This document shows, one piece after another, positions 51,788 to 60,480 of a stretch of 64,000 nucleotides of DNA. A program made the position numbers and the translations under genes. The notes beneath the pieces are model-generated. The model searched no databases. It had not been told where the DNA came from and saw only the letters and a list, made by a program, of their open reading frames with translations. The stretch's first letter is position 1, and the number at the start of each line of letters is the position of its first letter. Origin of the DNA: Ruminococcus flavefaciens (lineage in GTDB: Bacteria; Bacillota; Clostridia; Oscillospirales; Ruminococcaceae); assembly GCF_900119075.1 (NCBI RefSeq), contig NZ_FPIP01000002.1, positions 434,001 through 498,000 of the forward strand, in the 5' to 3' direction.

Positions 51788-54409
51788 ATGGCAAAGGAAC
51801 TTGCAAAGGCTTACGATCCAAAGGATTTTGAGGACCGTATCTACGCCGCATGGAACGACAAGGGCTGTTTCCGTGCAGAGGCTGATCCGAAGAAAACGCC
51901 CTACACTATAGTTATCCCCCCTCCGAACATCACAGGACAGCTCCATATGGGACACGCCCTCGATGAGACATTACAGGATATCCTTATCCGCTGGAAGAGA
52001 ATGAGCGGCTACAGCGCACTTTGGCTTCCCGGTACAGACCACGCTGCTATCGCTACCGAGGCTAAGATAGTTGAGGCTATGCGCAAGGAAGGCGTTACCA
52101 AGGAGGACCTCGGCAGAGAGGGCTTCATGAAGCGTGCATGGGAGTGGAAGAAGCAGTACGGCGGACGTATCGTTGAGCAGCTCAAGAAGCTGGGCTCCTC
52201 ATGCGACTGGTCAAGAGAGCGCTTCACCATGGACGAGGGCTGCTCTAAGGCTGTCAAGGAAGTTTTCATCAAGTACTATGAAAAAGGTCTCATTTACAGA
52301 GGCGAGCGTATAATCAACTGGTGCCCCAAGTGCCGCACATCACTTTCCGACGCTGAGGTAACCTACGAGGATCAGGCAGGTCATTTCTGGCACCTCCGCT
52401 ATAAGATAAAGGACTCCGACGGCTACCTTGAACTGGCTACCACACGTCCCGAGACTCTCCTCGGCGATACAGCTGTTGCCGTAAATCCAAAGGACGAGCG
52501 CTACACAGACCTTGTTGGCAAGACAGTTATACTGCCAATCGTTCACAGAGAGATCCCTATCGTTGCTGACGATTATGTTGAAATGGACTTCGGTACAGGT
52601 GTAGTTAAGATAACTCCTGCGCACGATCCTAACGACTTCGAGGTAGGTCTCCGCCACAAGCTGCCAGTTATCAACGTAATGAACGACGATGCTACTATCG
52701 TTGACGATTATCCTGCATACGCAGGCATGGACCGCTACGAGGCAAGAAAGAAGATAGTTGAGGACCTCGAAAAGGAAGGCGCTCTTGTTAAGATAGAGGA
52801 GTACAGCCATAACGTAGGTACCTGCTACCGCTGCGGAACTACAGTTGAGCCAAAGGTATCAACTCAGTGGTTCGTTAAGATGAAGCCTCTCGCTGAGCCT
52901 GCTATCAAGGCTGTAAAGAACGGAGATACAAAGTTCGTTCCCGAGCGTTTCGACAAGATATACTTCCACTGGCTCGAAAATATCAAGGACTGGTGTATCT
53001 CCCGTCAGATATGGTGGGGACATCAGATACCTGCATTCTACTGCGACGAGTGCGGTGAAATGGTAGTTACAAAGGAGAGCAGTGCGGTTTGTCCCAAGTG
53101 CGGCAAGCCTATGAGACAGGATCCCGACACTCTCGATACATGGTTCAGCTCTGCACTCTGGCCTTTCTCAACACTGGGCTGGCCTGAGAACACAGAGGAC
53201 CTCAAGTACTTCTACCCAACAAATACTCTCGTAACAGGTTATGATATCATCTTCTTCTGGGTTATCAGAATGATGTTCAGCGGTCTGGAGAACATGGGTA
53301 AGGTACCTTTCGATACAGTTCTTATCCACGGTCTGGTTCGTGACGCACAGGGACGCAAGATGTCCAAGTCACTTGGCAACGGTATCGATCCTCTTGAAGT
53401 TATCAACGAGTACGGCGCTGACGCACTCAGATTCATGCTCGCAACAGGTAACTCACCCGGAAATGATATGCGTTATATCGACGACAAGGTAAAGGCTGCC
53501 CGTAACTTCGCAAACAAGCTCTGGAACGCTTCACGTTTCATCATGATGAACCTTCCCGAGGACTTCGAGTTCAAGGGACTTCCAACAGAGCTTGAATTAG
53601 AGGACAAGTGGCTTGTAAACAAGTTCAATCAGCTTGCAAAGGAAGTAGGCGAGAATCTCGACAAGTACGAGCTTGGCGTTGCTTCACAGAAGATATACGA
53701 CTTTATCTGGGACGTATTCTGCGACTGGTACATCGAGCTCACAAAGCCCCGTATACAGGCAGGCGGCGAGACAATGGCTAAGGCTCAGGCAGTTCTTGTA
53801 TGGGCTATGCAGGGTATGCTGAAGCTTCTCCATCCATTCATGCCGTTCATCACTGAGGAGATATGGCAGGTTCTCAACAACGAGAAGTCCATGATAATCC
53901 TCGAAACTTACCCGACATACGACGCTTCTATCGACTTTACAGCCGAGGAAAAGGCTTTCGAGAAGATAATCTCAGCTATCAAGGCTGTAAGAAATACACG
54001 TACAGAAATGAACGTACCGCCGTCGGTAAAGGCTAAGCTCTTCATCGAGACTGCCGACAAGGAGCTCTTCAACTCCTGTGCAGTATTCTTCGAGAAGCTT
54101 GCTTCCGCTTCCGCAGTTGAGACAGGCGACAAGTTCGATATCCCCGATTCTGCAAATGCAGTTACAGATTCAGCTCGTATCTTTATTCCTATGGACGAGC
54201 TGGTTGACAAGGAGAAGGAAATAGCACGTCTCGAAAAGGAAAAGGCAAAGGTTCAGAAGGATATAGACTTCCTCAGCGGAAAGCTCAATAATCAGGGCTT
54301 TATCGCAAAGGCTCCTGCTCAGCTCATTGACGCTGAAAAGGCTAAGCTTGCAAAGGCAGAGGAGAAAATGGCTAAGATAGAGCAGTCTATCGCAGCTTTC
54401 AAGAAATAA
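51788..54409 (+). CDS. valS: Valyl-tRNA synthetase
   Basis: An 873-residue class I synthetase charging tRNA-Val, with an editing domain for threonine. The HIGH-type motif is in PPNITGQLHMGHAL (about 42-55), the editing-domain ATTRPETLLGDTA lies near 215, and KMSKS is near 524-528. The C-terminal coiled coil (about 800-873) is the usual tRNA-binding arm. The ATG at 51788 has AAGGAG seven bases away; the ATG at 51782 is too close to it. Controlled by the T-box at 51458. Confidence 0.97.
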   Translation: MAKELAKAYDPKDFEDRIYAAWNDKGCFRAEADPKKTPYTIVIPPPNITGQLHMGHALDETLQDILIRWKRMSGYSALWLPGTDHAAIATEAKIVEAMRKEGVTKEDLGREGFMKRAWEWKKQYGGRIVEQLKKLGSSCDWSRERFTMDEGCSKAVKEVFIKYYEKGLIYRGERIINWCPKCRTSLSDAEVTYEDQAGHFWHLRYKIKDSDGYLELATTRPETLLGDTAVAVNPKDERYTDLVGKTVILPIVHREIPIVADDYVEMDFGTGVVKITPAHDPNDFEVGLRHKLPVINVMNDDATIVDDYPAYAGMDRYEARKKIVEDLEKEGALVKIEEYSHNVGTCYRCGTTVEPKVSTQWFVKMKPLAEPAIKAVKNGDTKFVPERFDKIYFHWLENIKDWCISRQIWWGHQIPAFYCDECGEMVVTKESSAVCPKCGKPMRQDPDTLDTWFSSALWPFSTLGWPENTEDLKYFYPTNTLVTGYDIIFFWVIRMMFSGLENMGKVPFDTVLIHGLVRDAQGRKMSKSLGNGIDPLEVINEYGADALRFMLATGNSPGNDMRYIDDKVKAARNFANKLWNASRFIMMNLPEDFEFKGLPTELELEDKWLVNKFNQLAKEVGENLDKYELGVASQKIYDFIWDVFCDWYIELTKPRIQAGGETMAKAQAVLVWAMQGMLKLLHPFMPFITEEIWQVLNNEKSMIILETYPTYDASIDFTAEEKAFEKIISAIKAVRNTRTEMNVPPSVKAKLFIETADKELFNSCAVFFEKLASASAVETGDKFDIPDSANAVTDSARIFIPMDELVDKEKEIARLEKEKAKVQKDIDFLSGKLNNQGFIAKAPAQLIDAEKAKLAKAEEKMAKIEQSIAAFKK

Positions 54410-54414
54410 GCAAA

Positions 54415-54439
54415 ATGGGCGGCATTTATTGCCGCCCAT
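54415..54439 (+). terminator. Terminator of valS
   Basis: 9-bp stem ATGGGCGGC/GCCGCCCAT, then ATGTTTTATT. A weak but well placed terminator. Confidence 0.7.
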
Positions 54440-54462
54440 ATGTTTTATTAAGAAGTATCATT

Positions 54463-54550
54463 TGTAGGGGGGCGATGCCTAACAGGCACCCGTACCCTCT
54501 GTCCTGCGGACATCTCCCTGCACAGCAGGAAGTCACCCACATCGCCCCGA
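54463..54550. repeat. Short dispersed repeat with GGGGCGATG arms
   Basis: TGTAGGGGGGCGATG at the left and CATCGCCCC at the right enclose small stems (for example CTGTGCAGG-like pairs). The TGTAGGGG start links it to the elements at 51092 and 56437. Confidence 0.5.
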
Positions 54551-54574
54551 AATATATGGTGATTTATTGTATAT

Positions 54575-54612
54575 AACAGCAAAGCTCCCTATACAGGGAG
54601 CTTTTTTGCTGT
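54575..54612 (-). terminator. Terminator of the HtrA gene
   Basis: AACAGCAAAGCTCCCT/AGGGAGCTTTTTTGCTGTT long stem with an ATAC loop and one bulge, past the stop at 54644. Confidence 0.85.
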
Positions 54613-54643
54613 TATTTTATTATGAAGGAGTAATGGTAAGCGC

Positions 54644-56245
54644 TTATTTTTCCTCGTCCTCAGCCTCGTCGGACTTGTCAGACTTTTCAGCTTTTTCGGC
54701 TTTTTCAGCCTTGTCGGACTTGCTCTTCTTCTCGGACTTCTTTTCGTCCTCGTCGTCCTTTTCGTCAGCCTCGTCTTCGTCCTCTTCCTCGGACTTTTCC
54801 TCGTTCTTGCTGCTATTCTTTGACTTGCTCTTTTCAGACTCATCGTCCTTTGACTGATCGACTACCTTTTCATCGAGAGTTACCTTGACGGTCTTGTCCT
54901 CGTCGTCTCTTACAAAGGTTATCTCGATCTCTTCGCCTGCGGAGTGCTTGTTGAGCTGAGCTATGAGCTCCTCGCTTGAAGCAACCTTTTCACCGTCGAC
55001 CTCAGTGATGATATCGCCCTTGCGGAGACCTGCCTTTTCAGCGGCACTGCCCTTGTTTACGGCATAAACATAGATACCTGTCGGCCAGTCGTACATCTTT
55101 GCGGCAGTCTCGGATACAGTCTGAGCGCTGATACCAAGCTGCGGCTTGCCTGTTACGTAGCCGAACTTCATAAGGTCGTCAATGATAGACGAGGTGAGGT
55201 TTGATGGGATAGCGAAGCCGATACCCTCGATAGAAGCTCCCGATGATGAATATGAAGATGACATCTTAGAGGAGTTGATACCGATTACCTGACCATACTT
55301 GTTGATAAGCGGACCGCCTGAGTTTCCTGAATTGATAGCGGCATCGGTCTGGATAAGGTTCATAGCCTTGTCATTGATAGTGATGTTTCTGTTAAGACCT
55401 GATATCATACCGCCTGTAACGGTGTCCATGAGCTCAAAGCCGAGAGGATTGCCGATAGCGATAACTGATTCGCCAAGTCTGAGCTCGTCGCTGTTGCCGA
55501 ATTCAGCGGCTGTAAGACCTGTTGCGTCTATTTTCAGAACAGCGAGGTCGCAGTCTGTATCATAACCGATTATCTCAGCGTCGTATGTCTTGTCATCGTC
55601 GAGAACTACTGAAACGCTGTCTGCTTTTTCTCCGCCGTATTCGCCGTCGTAGATAACGTGAGCGTTTGTGACGATGTATCCGTTTTCTGAGATTATAACA
55701 CCTGTACCTGTGCCCTTGTATTCTCTTGTTACAGGCTCACTGCTTCTGCCATTGCCGCCGAAGCCGTTGCCGAAACCGTTTCCGAAGCCGAAACCGAAAT
55801 CAAAGAAGTCCTCAAAGCCGTCGAGACCGCTGCTTATGGTCTGCTCAGTGGTGAATGTTGATTCGATACCTACTACAGAGGGGAGTACCTTTTCAACTAT
55901 CTCCTCATTTGAGAGAGCGTTTCCGCCGACCTCCTGTGGCTTGATAAGGCTTACTGCCTTTGAAGCGAGGAGTTCCTTTGTAGCTTCCTTTGTGGTGGAC
56001 TCTGCGTCGTCTTCAAGTTCCTCGATGACTGAATCACCTGAGAGGCTCTCGCCTGCAAAGTAGCGGTAAGCACCGATTGAGCCGCCTGATACTAAAGCCA
56101 TAGCCATGATGAAGGCAGTTACCTTCAGACCTGTGTGCTTTTTCTTTTTGGGAGCCTCAGTGCTGTCGGTACTGAAGCCGTTATAATTCTCACCGTTATT
56201 GTTTGGGTTCTGCTGGTTATTGTAATTGTAGTTATACTCACTCAT
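54644..56245 (-). CDS. HtrA/DegP-like membrane serine protease with PDZ domain
   Basis: A 533-residue protein. The Asn/Tyr-rich cytosolic N-terminus (1-30) is followed by one TM (about 42-62) and an acidic linker. The trypsin-like domain (about 105-345) has the triad His in TNAHVIYDG, Asp in DCDLAVLKID and Ser in NSGNSGGPL. One PDZ domain (about 355-450) follows. The C-terminal tail, about 75 residues of nearly only Glu, Asp, Lys and Ser, is unusual for HtrA. It would degrade misfolded proteins outside the membrane. The ATG at 56245 has AAAGGAAC upstream; the TTG at 56266 is less likely. Confidence 0.92.
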   Translation of the reverse strand: MSEYNYNYNNQQNPNNNGENYNGFSTDSTEAPKKKKHTGLKVTAFIMAMALVSGGSIGAYRYFAGESLSGDSVIEELEDDAESTTKEATKELLASKAVSLIKPQEVGGNALSNEEIVEKVLPSVVGIESTFTTEQTISSGLDGFEDFFDFGFGFGNGFGNGFGGNGRSSEPVTREYKGTGTGVIISENGYIVTNAHVIYDGEYGGEKADSVSVVLDDDKTYDAEIIGYDTDCDLAVLKIDATGLTAAEFGNSDELRLGESVIAIGNPLGFELMDTVTGGMISGLNRNITINDKAMNLIQTDAAINSGNSGGPLINKYGQVIGINSSKMSSSYSSSGASIEGIGFAIPSNLTSSIIDDLMKFGYVTGKPQLGISAQTVSETAAKMYDWPTGIYVYAVNKGSAAEKAGLRKGDIITEVDGEKVASSEELIAQLNKHSAGEEIEITFVRDDEDKTVKVTLDEKVVDQSKDDESEKSKSKNSSKNEEKSEEEDEDEADEKDDEDEKKSEKKSKSDKAEKAEKAEKSDKSDEAEDEEK

Positions 56246-56436
56246 ATTATTCACGTTCCTTTTCAATTATTTTTCTGAGGTTCTCCCTCAGCCTGTGATT
56301 ATATTATATTAGCCCTTTGTGATATTAATTTGCGGCAAATGTAATGTTTTTGAGAATTTTATGTGTAATTTCTATCACAATTCGGACTTGAATGTGAAAA
56401 AAACAGCCAATTGCCCTTAGCCGTTAGCTATTAGAT

Positions 56437-56483
56437 TGTAGGGGACGGCGTCCTCGACGTCCCATTTAAGGGACGCCTTCACT
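56437..56483. repeat. TGTAGGGGACGGCGTCC-type dispersed repeat
   Basis: A short GTAGGGGACGGCGTCCTCGACGTCCC run with the later GGGACGCC gives partial self-complementarity and matches pieces of the element at 51092. The rest of the gap between HtrA and the recombinase (56246-56554) is AT-rich and must contain the left end of the mobile element. Confidence 0.5.
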
Positions 56484-56522
56484 TCTAAACATTCCCTTAA
56501 CAAACAATTTGTATGTATTTGG

Positions 56523-56548
56523 TCTCCGAGGGAGTTATCCCTCGGAGA
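56523..56548 (-). terminator. Hairpin after the recombinase gene, near the element end
   Basis: Perfect 10-bp stem TCTCCGAGGG/CCCTCGGAGA with an AGTTAT loop, 6 bases past the stop at 56555. No U tract, so it may be an end-associated structure and not only a terminator. Confidence 0.6.
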
Positions 56549-56554
56549 TTCACT

Positions 56555-58210
56555 TTATACCGCAGTCGGTATCTTTTCGTTTCCAATCATTATACCATCA
56601 ACCTCGAAAGCCTTTGTCGTAGTAAACGAGAAGCGGATATTGATACGATTTGTACAAGTCCTCGAATACTTCTCAGGCTTTTCGTAAACTTCAATGCAGC
56701 TGATGAAGGCTCTGAGTATTGACGGAGTTACCTTTGTGACATTTACGATCTTCTTGGCGCTGGCGATAAAGTCACGAACACATTTCTCACGGGCATTTAT
56801 GGCGTTTGCCCTAGAATCAAGCTCATGAAGCTTTGCTTTCAGTTCAGCCTGTTCTTTCTCATAGCCACCTGCAAGACTGTCGTAGCGCTCGGGAGTTAAT
56901 CTGCCTGTAACTCTGTCCATATAGAGTGTGCTGATCGCATTTTCAAGCTGTGCTATCCTTGATTCGTACTCGTTTCGCAAATTTTCAGTTTCTTTGAGCT
57001 TTTCTTTAGATTCTGCTTCACCGTTGCTCATTGCCATTTCATAGAATTCCTCAGAATGCTCCCTTGCAAATTTAGTGACCTTCTTCAAAGATTGAAGCAC
57101 AACGTCATCGATAAGCGATTCCTTTATATAATGTGCAGTACAATCACTCTTTCGGCTTTCGTATCGGCTGCACCTGAAAGTGTTATACTTTGGAGTTTTT
57201 CCGTGATGAAGATACAGTCTTGCTCCACACTCGGCGCAGTAGAGGTAGCCTGCGTACTTATCCATATCGCCGCGCTTATCAGCGCGTTTTCTTCCTGCGA
57301 AGTGCTTCTGGACAAGATCAAATGTAACTCTGTCAATGATTGCTTCGTGCGTGTTAAGGAATATCCTCATATTCTCAGGCGAGTTCTTGATACGCTTTTT
57401 CAGCTTATAGGACTTAGTGTAAGTCTTGAAATTGACCGTATCTCCGCAATATATCTGATTGGAAAGCATATTGCGCACCGTTCTTATCGTCCAAGCGTAT
57501 GGCTTGTCAAGCTTTGGATTTCCGGCACGGCTGCCTGTTTTTCGGAAAGCGTAAACGCTTGGCGACAGCACTTCGTCTTTTTCAAGCTCGGCACATATCT
57601 TCTTGACGCCCTTGCCGCTTGCGTACATCTCAAAGATACGTTTGATGACAGGTGCTGTCTCGGGATCGGGGACTATATGCTTCGGATCGTCGGGATCCTT
57701 CATATATCCGTAGGCGATGATTGCTCCCACTCGCTCTCCGCGCTCGCCTTTAGCGTGCTGTACAGCTCGCACCTTCTTTGACGTATCTCGGGCGTAAAAG
57801 TCGTTGAAGTAGTTCTTCAATCCCGACCAGTCACTGTTCCCCAGTGCGCTGTCAACGCCGTCCGTAATAGCGATAAACCTTACGTCGTGAGCAGGGAATA
57901 CCAGATCCATGAGCCGGCCTGCCTCAAGGTAATTTCTTGAAAGTCGGCTCTGATCTTTCACGATAACTGTTCCAACGAGTTCGTTCTCAACGTCTTTCAG
58001 CATTCTGAGATAGTCGGGACGGTTATCGCTGACTCCGCTGTAACCGTCGTCAATATAGTATTGGCAGTTGCAGAAGCCGTTTTTGTCGGCGTAGTCCTTT
58101 AACATCAATCTTTGATTTTCAATTGACAGCGACTCTCCTGCACGCAAGTCCTCCTGACTGAGGCGGCAGTACAGTGCTGTTATTTTATTCGCGTTTGATT
58201 CTGTTTTCAT
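56555..58210 (-). CDS. Large serine recombinase (TnpX/TndX type)
   Basis: A 551-residue site-specific recombinase that excises and inserts the mobile element. The resolvase domain (about 10-160) has catalytic Ser18 in YCRLSQED and SRLSRNYLEAG. The recombinase domain spans about 170-300. A zinc ribbon (YCAECGARLYLHHG ... FRCSRY, about 320-355) and a coiled coil (about 395-470) follow, and the DUF4368-type C-terminus ends the protein. This architecture fits the Tn4451/Tn5397 group. The ATG at 58210 has AGGAGG four bases upstream. Its promoter at 58266-58294 is framed by an inverted repeat. Confidence 0.94.
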   Translation of the reverse strand: MKTESNANKITALYCRLSQEDLRAGESLSIENQRLMLKDYADKNGFCNCQYYIDDGYSGVSDNRPDYLRMLKDVENELVGTVIVKDQSRLSRNYLEAGRLMDLVFPAHDVRFIAITDGVDSALGNSDWSGLKNYFNDFYARDTSKKVRAVQHAKGERGERVGAIIAYGYMKDPDDPKHIVPDPETAPVIKRIFEMYASGKGVKKICAELEKDEVLSPSVYAFRKTGSRAGNPKLDKPYAWTIRTVRNMLSNQIYCGDTVNFKTYTKSYKLKKRIKNSPENMRIFLNTHEAIIDRVTFDLVQKHFAGRKRADKRGDMDKYAGYLYCAECGARLYLHHGKTPKYNTFRCSRYESRKSDCTAHYIKESLIDDVVLQSLKKVTKFAREHSEEFYEMAMSNGEAESKEKLKETENLRNEYESRIAQLENAISTLYMDRVTGRLTPERYDSLAGGYEKEQAELKAKLHELDSRANAINAREKCVRDFIASAKKIVNVTKVTPSILRAFISCIEVYEKPEKYSRTCTNRINIRFSFTTTKAFEVDGIMIGNEKIPTAV

Positions 58211-58230
58211 ATATCCTCCTGTTCCGAAGC

Positions 58231-58244
58231 TGATTCCGGAATCA
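58231..58244 (-). promoter_or_regulatory. 14-bp perfect palindrome in the recombinase leader
   Basis: TGATTCCGGAATCA lies between the promoter and the start codon of the recombinase, about 20 bases before the ATG. A regulator or the recombinase itself may bind it. Confidence 0.5.
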
Positions 58245-58246
58245 AA

Positions 58247-58294
58247 CCGAATAGGATACACACATAGTATACCACTATTCGGTCTGAAAGTCCA
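58247..58294 (-). promoter_or_regulatory. Recombinase promoter flanked by inverted repeat
   Basis: Minus strand TGGACT (58289-58294), 17 bases, TATACT (58266-58271). The 8-bp arms CCGAATAG (58247-58254) and CTATTCGG (58275-58282) enclose the -10 box, a good layout for repression of excision. Confidence 0.65.
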
Positions 58295-58302
58295 GAACTT
58301 TT

Positions 58303-58464
58303 TTAGCCTGCTTTCTCCTTATTTATTAGTTCTTTCATCTTATCATAAGCTGTTTCGCTCACATCTTCGGGAAGAGGGAACGTGAACGTCACGTCAAAAG
58401 TCTTCCCGTCAACTGAGATCTTGTTTTCTGAATAATAAAGCTTTTCATTCTCTTTTTCAGCCAT
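58303..58464 (-). CDS. tnpW: TnpW-like transposon-encoded small protein
   Basis: A 53-residue protein reading MAEKENEKLYYSENKISVDG... and ending KELINKEKAG. Its segment KTFDVTFTFPLPEDVSETAY resembles the TnpW proteins found beside TnpX recombinases in Tn4451-like elements. It has AAGGAG about nine bases before the ATG and lies between relaxase and recombinase on the same strand. Function of TnpW is not established. Confidence 0.75.
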   Translation of the reverse strand: MAEKENEKLYYSENKISVDGKTFDVTFTFPLPEDVSETAYDKMKELINKEKAG

Positions 58465-58609
58465 TCGATCATACTCCTTCTATTTGTCTTGTTCATGTTT
58501 CCTGTGAAATTATAATTGTTCATTTTTCATTACTCCTTTGAAGTATATTTTTGTAAAGGTGCTGCCATTTTGACAACACCTAATAAGCTCAGTCCGTTTT
58601 AGACACCCC

Positions 58610-58684
58610 TTTGCTGAGTCTGCGGCTTGCCGACTCAGGTATATTAATTGATACTTGAGTGTACCCTGATTCAAGGTACACCTA
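58610..58684. other. Two hairpins between relaxase and tnpW
   Basis: CTGAGTC/GACTCAG (58614-58620, 58632-58638) and GTGTACC/GGTACAC (58659-58665, 58675-58681). They lie in the non-coding gap 58465-58715 downstream of the relaxase gene, and probably act as transcript ends or processing structures. Confidence 0.5.
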
Positions 58685-58715
58685 CCGATGACTTCCTATT
58701 ATAGCGAGCCGTCAC

Positions 58716-60038
58716 TTAGCCCATGTGCATACCGAGCTCTTCCTTTTTACGGAGCTCTTTTGCGAGAGACTTTCGGTCAACGTGTTCCCGAGCGTATTCG
58801 GTATCGTCGGCAGGCTCGTCCTCTATCAGCGTAGCCACAGCAGCAATGCCGCTGACGAAATCAGGTGCAGAAGCTCTATCGCTGCCACTGCTGTGAGAAG
58901 TCTGAAGCCGCGCTTCCTGTTCTGCTCGTCGGAGCATTTCAGCTGCGATAAGGTCTGCTCGTTCAGCTTCCCAGCCTGTGAGGACAAGTCCTTCGCCGCC
59001 TGATTCAGCTTCGATACCTCTGCCGTCACGTTCTGCGACGTCAGCTCTCTTACCTTCTCTGCACTCTCCAGCACCTGGTCGAATATCACTTTCTGATTTC
59101 GCAGGTGCTGTTTCATCTGCTCGTATGTCATAGTCTCGTCGGCTCTCGCCTTCGTTTCTATTGATAAGTCCGTCAGCAATTTCAGCTGTGCAATAGTCGC
59201 TTGCCAGTTGCTGTCGGGGACGTACACCATTGTCGGTGCGTCCGAAGCCTCCTGCAAGTTCTGCTTGGAGGCTGCTCTCATTTCTTCGTATTTCGAACTC
59301 ATACACCATGTTCTCCTTTCTGTATTTTGCTTCGTGAAGCTTATTGTCACGGCAGCGTCTGCCGTTGGGACAGGTGTATGTGATGTACTTTCGACTGTCT
59401 TCCCATTTCACATCGTAGCCGTACTGCTTCATGTAGAAGCGGAATTGTTTCTTCGACTTTGCTCTTTTCATGACTGCGTCAATGGTATTGATGAGATCCA
59501 TCTTCCAGCTTTCTCTGCGCATTGCACACCTGTATTCGCCAGTGGTCACACCGTGAGTCTGCTTTCCAAGCTCGGGCTGTGTAAGAGTTGTCACTCCATA
59601 TTTCATACAGATCTCGTCCGACAACTGACGCAGTTCTTGCAGTGTGAACTTGTTCGAGTGGTACTTCAAACCTGTGTCGGCGTTGACTGCGTTTAGTATG
59701 AAGTGCGAGTGTATATGGTCGGCGTCGGTATGGGTTGCCACCACAACTTCGTGACCTTTGAAGGCACGCTCTGCAAACTCAACTGCTATTTTATGAGCAA
59801 GTGCTGGTTCTATCTCATAGCCGCTCGGGTGAGATTGTACGAAGTGATAGTAGCGAATGCCGCCAGTTTTGCCGTACATCTCACGGGTGTTTTTGAATTC
59901 CTGATAAGCTGTGGGCAACGAACAGTTGAGAGCTGTCACATATTTCTTGCCCTCGGTCTTGTCGTCGCGGCAGATGTAGTCGAGACTTTTCTTGCCACCG
60001 CCGCCGTGCTTAGTGCTTATCGCTGTTACCGTCGCCAC
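58716..60038 (-). CDS. Relaxase/mobilization protein (MOBP type)
   Basis: A 440-residue nicking enzyme that starts DNA transfer of the element. The N-terminal relaxase domain (about 1-235) has SLDYICRDD and YYHF motifs (Tyr) and the metal-binding HTDADHIHSHFILN. The C-terminal half (about 245-440) is a low-complexity Arg/Glu/Ala region. A second gene (58826-59302) is read from another frame inside that half. The start overlaps the MobC-like stop by one base. No coupling protein or type IV secretion gene is in view, so the element is probably mobilizable, not self-transmissible. Confidence 0.92.
   Translation of the reverse strand: MATVTAISTKHGGGGKKSLDYICRDDKTEGKKYVTALNCSLPTAYQEFKNTREMYGKTGGIRYYHFVQSHPSGYEIEPALAHKIAVEFAERAFKGHEVVVATHTDADHIHSHFILNAVNADTGLKYHSNKFTLQELRQLSDEICMKYGVTTLTQPELGKQTHGVTTGEYRCAMRRESWKMDLINTIDAVMKRAKSKKQFRFYMKQYGYDVKWEDSRKYITYTCPNGRRCRDNKLHEAKYRKENMVYEFEIRRNESSLQAELAGGFGRTDNGVRPRQQLASDYCTAEIADGLINRNEGESRRDYDIRADETAPAKSESDIRPGAGECREGKRADVAERDGRGIEAESGGEGLVLTGWEAERADLIAAEMLRRAEQEARLQTSHSSGSDRASAPDFVSGIAAVATLIEDEPADDTEYAREHVDRKSLAKELRKKEELGMHMG
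58826..59302 (-). CDS. Nested mobilization gene (MobB-like) inside the relaxase gene
   Basis: A 158-residue protein, MSSKYEEMRAASKQNLQEAS at the start, lying wholly inside the relaxase gene in another frame on the same strand. It has a long coiled coil (about 70-130, with SKLNQAAKDLSSQAGKLNEQ) and a C-terminal TM (LLTAVAAIELLHLISSAALLL). GAAAGGAG precedes the ATG. Sequence complexity is normal here while the relaxase frame is low-complexity, which supports this frame as the conserved one. ColE1-type mob regions have mobB nested in mobA in the same way. Confidence 0.72.
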   Translation of the reverse strand: MSSKYEEMRAASKQNLQEASDAPTMVYVPDSNWQATIAQLKLLTDLSIETKARADETMTYEQMKQHLRNQKVIFDQVLESAEKVRELTSQNVTAEVSKLNQAAKDLSSQAGKLNEQTLSQLKCSDEQNRKRGFRLLTAVAAIELLHLISSAALLLWLR

Positions 60039-60349
60039 TATTTCACCTCCCGAAGCAGCTGACCAATCATCTCCGTGAACTTTCTGTGCTCATCAAGGAG
60101 CGGCTGGAAGTTCACGGCAGTCAGCCTGTCCATGTTGGCAAGCGTAGCTATCTGATTCAGGTTGCGCCCGATAGCTTTCTGTTGCCGAACTATCTCGTCA
60201 ATGCCTGTTGCAACAACGATTTTCTTGCCGAGAGCACTCCTAATTACGAAGTCATTGAGCCGCAGTCCGTGCCGCTCGGCAAGCTCATGGATACGTCTGC
60301 TTTCTTCCTCTGTGCAGCGTATCGCTATGGTTGTGTTTCGTTTTCTCAT
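60038..60349 (-). CDS. MobC-like relaxosome accessory protein
   Basis: A 103-residue protein with an N-terminal ribbon-helix-helix (NTTIAIRCTEEESRRIHELA, then LNDFVIRSAL) and a GRNLNQIATLAN helix typical of MobC. It binds oriT and helps the relaxase open the nick site. Overlaps the relaxase start by one base. The likely oriT lies just upstream at about 60390-60480. Confidence 0.88.
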   Translation of the reverse strand: MRKRNTTIAIRCTEEESRRIHELAERHGLRLNDFVIRSALGKKIVVATGIDEIVRQQKAIGRNLNQIATLANMDRLTAVNFQPLLDEHRKFTEMIGQLLREVK

Positions 60350-60389
60350 GTTATCTACCTCCTGACTTTTGTTTGTATATGCCTATGAT

Positions 60390-60480
60390 TTAAAGGGGGT
60401 TCGGGGTTCGCCCCGACAAGCAAGGCGGCAGGCGGAATGCCAGCTGCTATGCTTGCCTTCCCAGAAGGGAAGATTTTTTG
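60390..60480. other. Candidate oriT with inverted repeats
   Basis: Upstream of the mobC-relaxase pair lie TCGGGG/CCCCGA (60401-60416), a CAAGCA/TGCTTG pair (60417-60422, 60450-60455) and CTTCCC/GGGAAG (60457-60472) followed by a T run. Clustered inverted repeats directly before mob genes are the usual oriT setting. The nick site is not identified. No gene is seen in 60350-60669. Confidence 0.45.
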
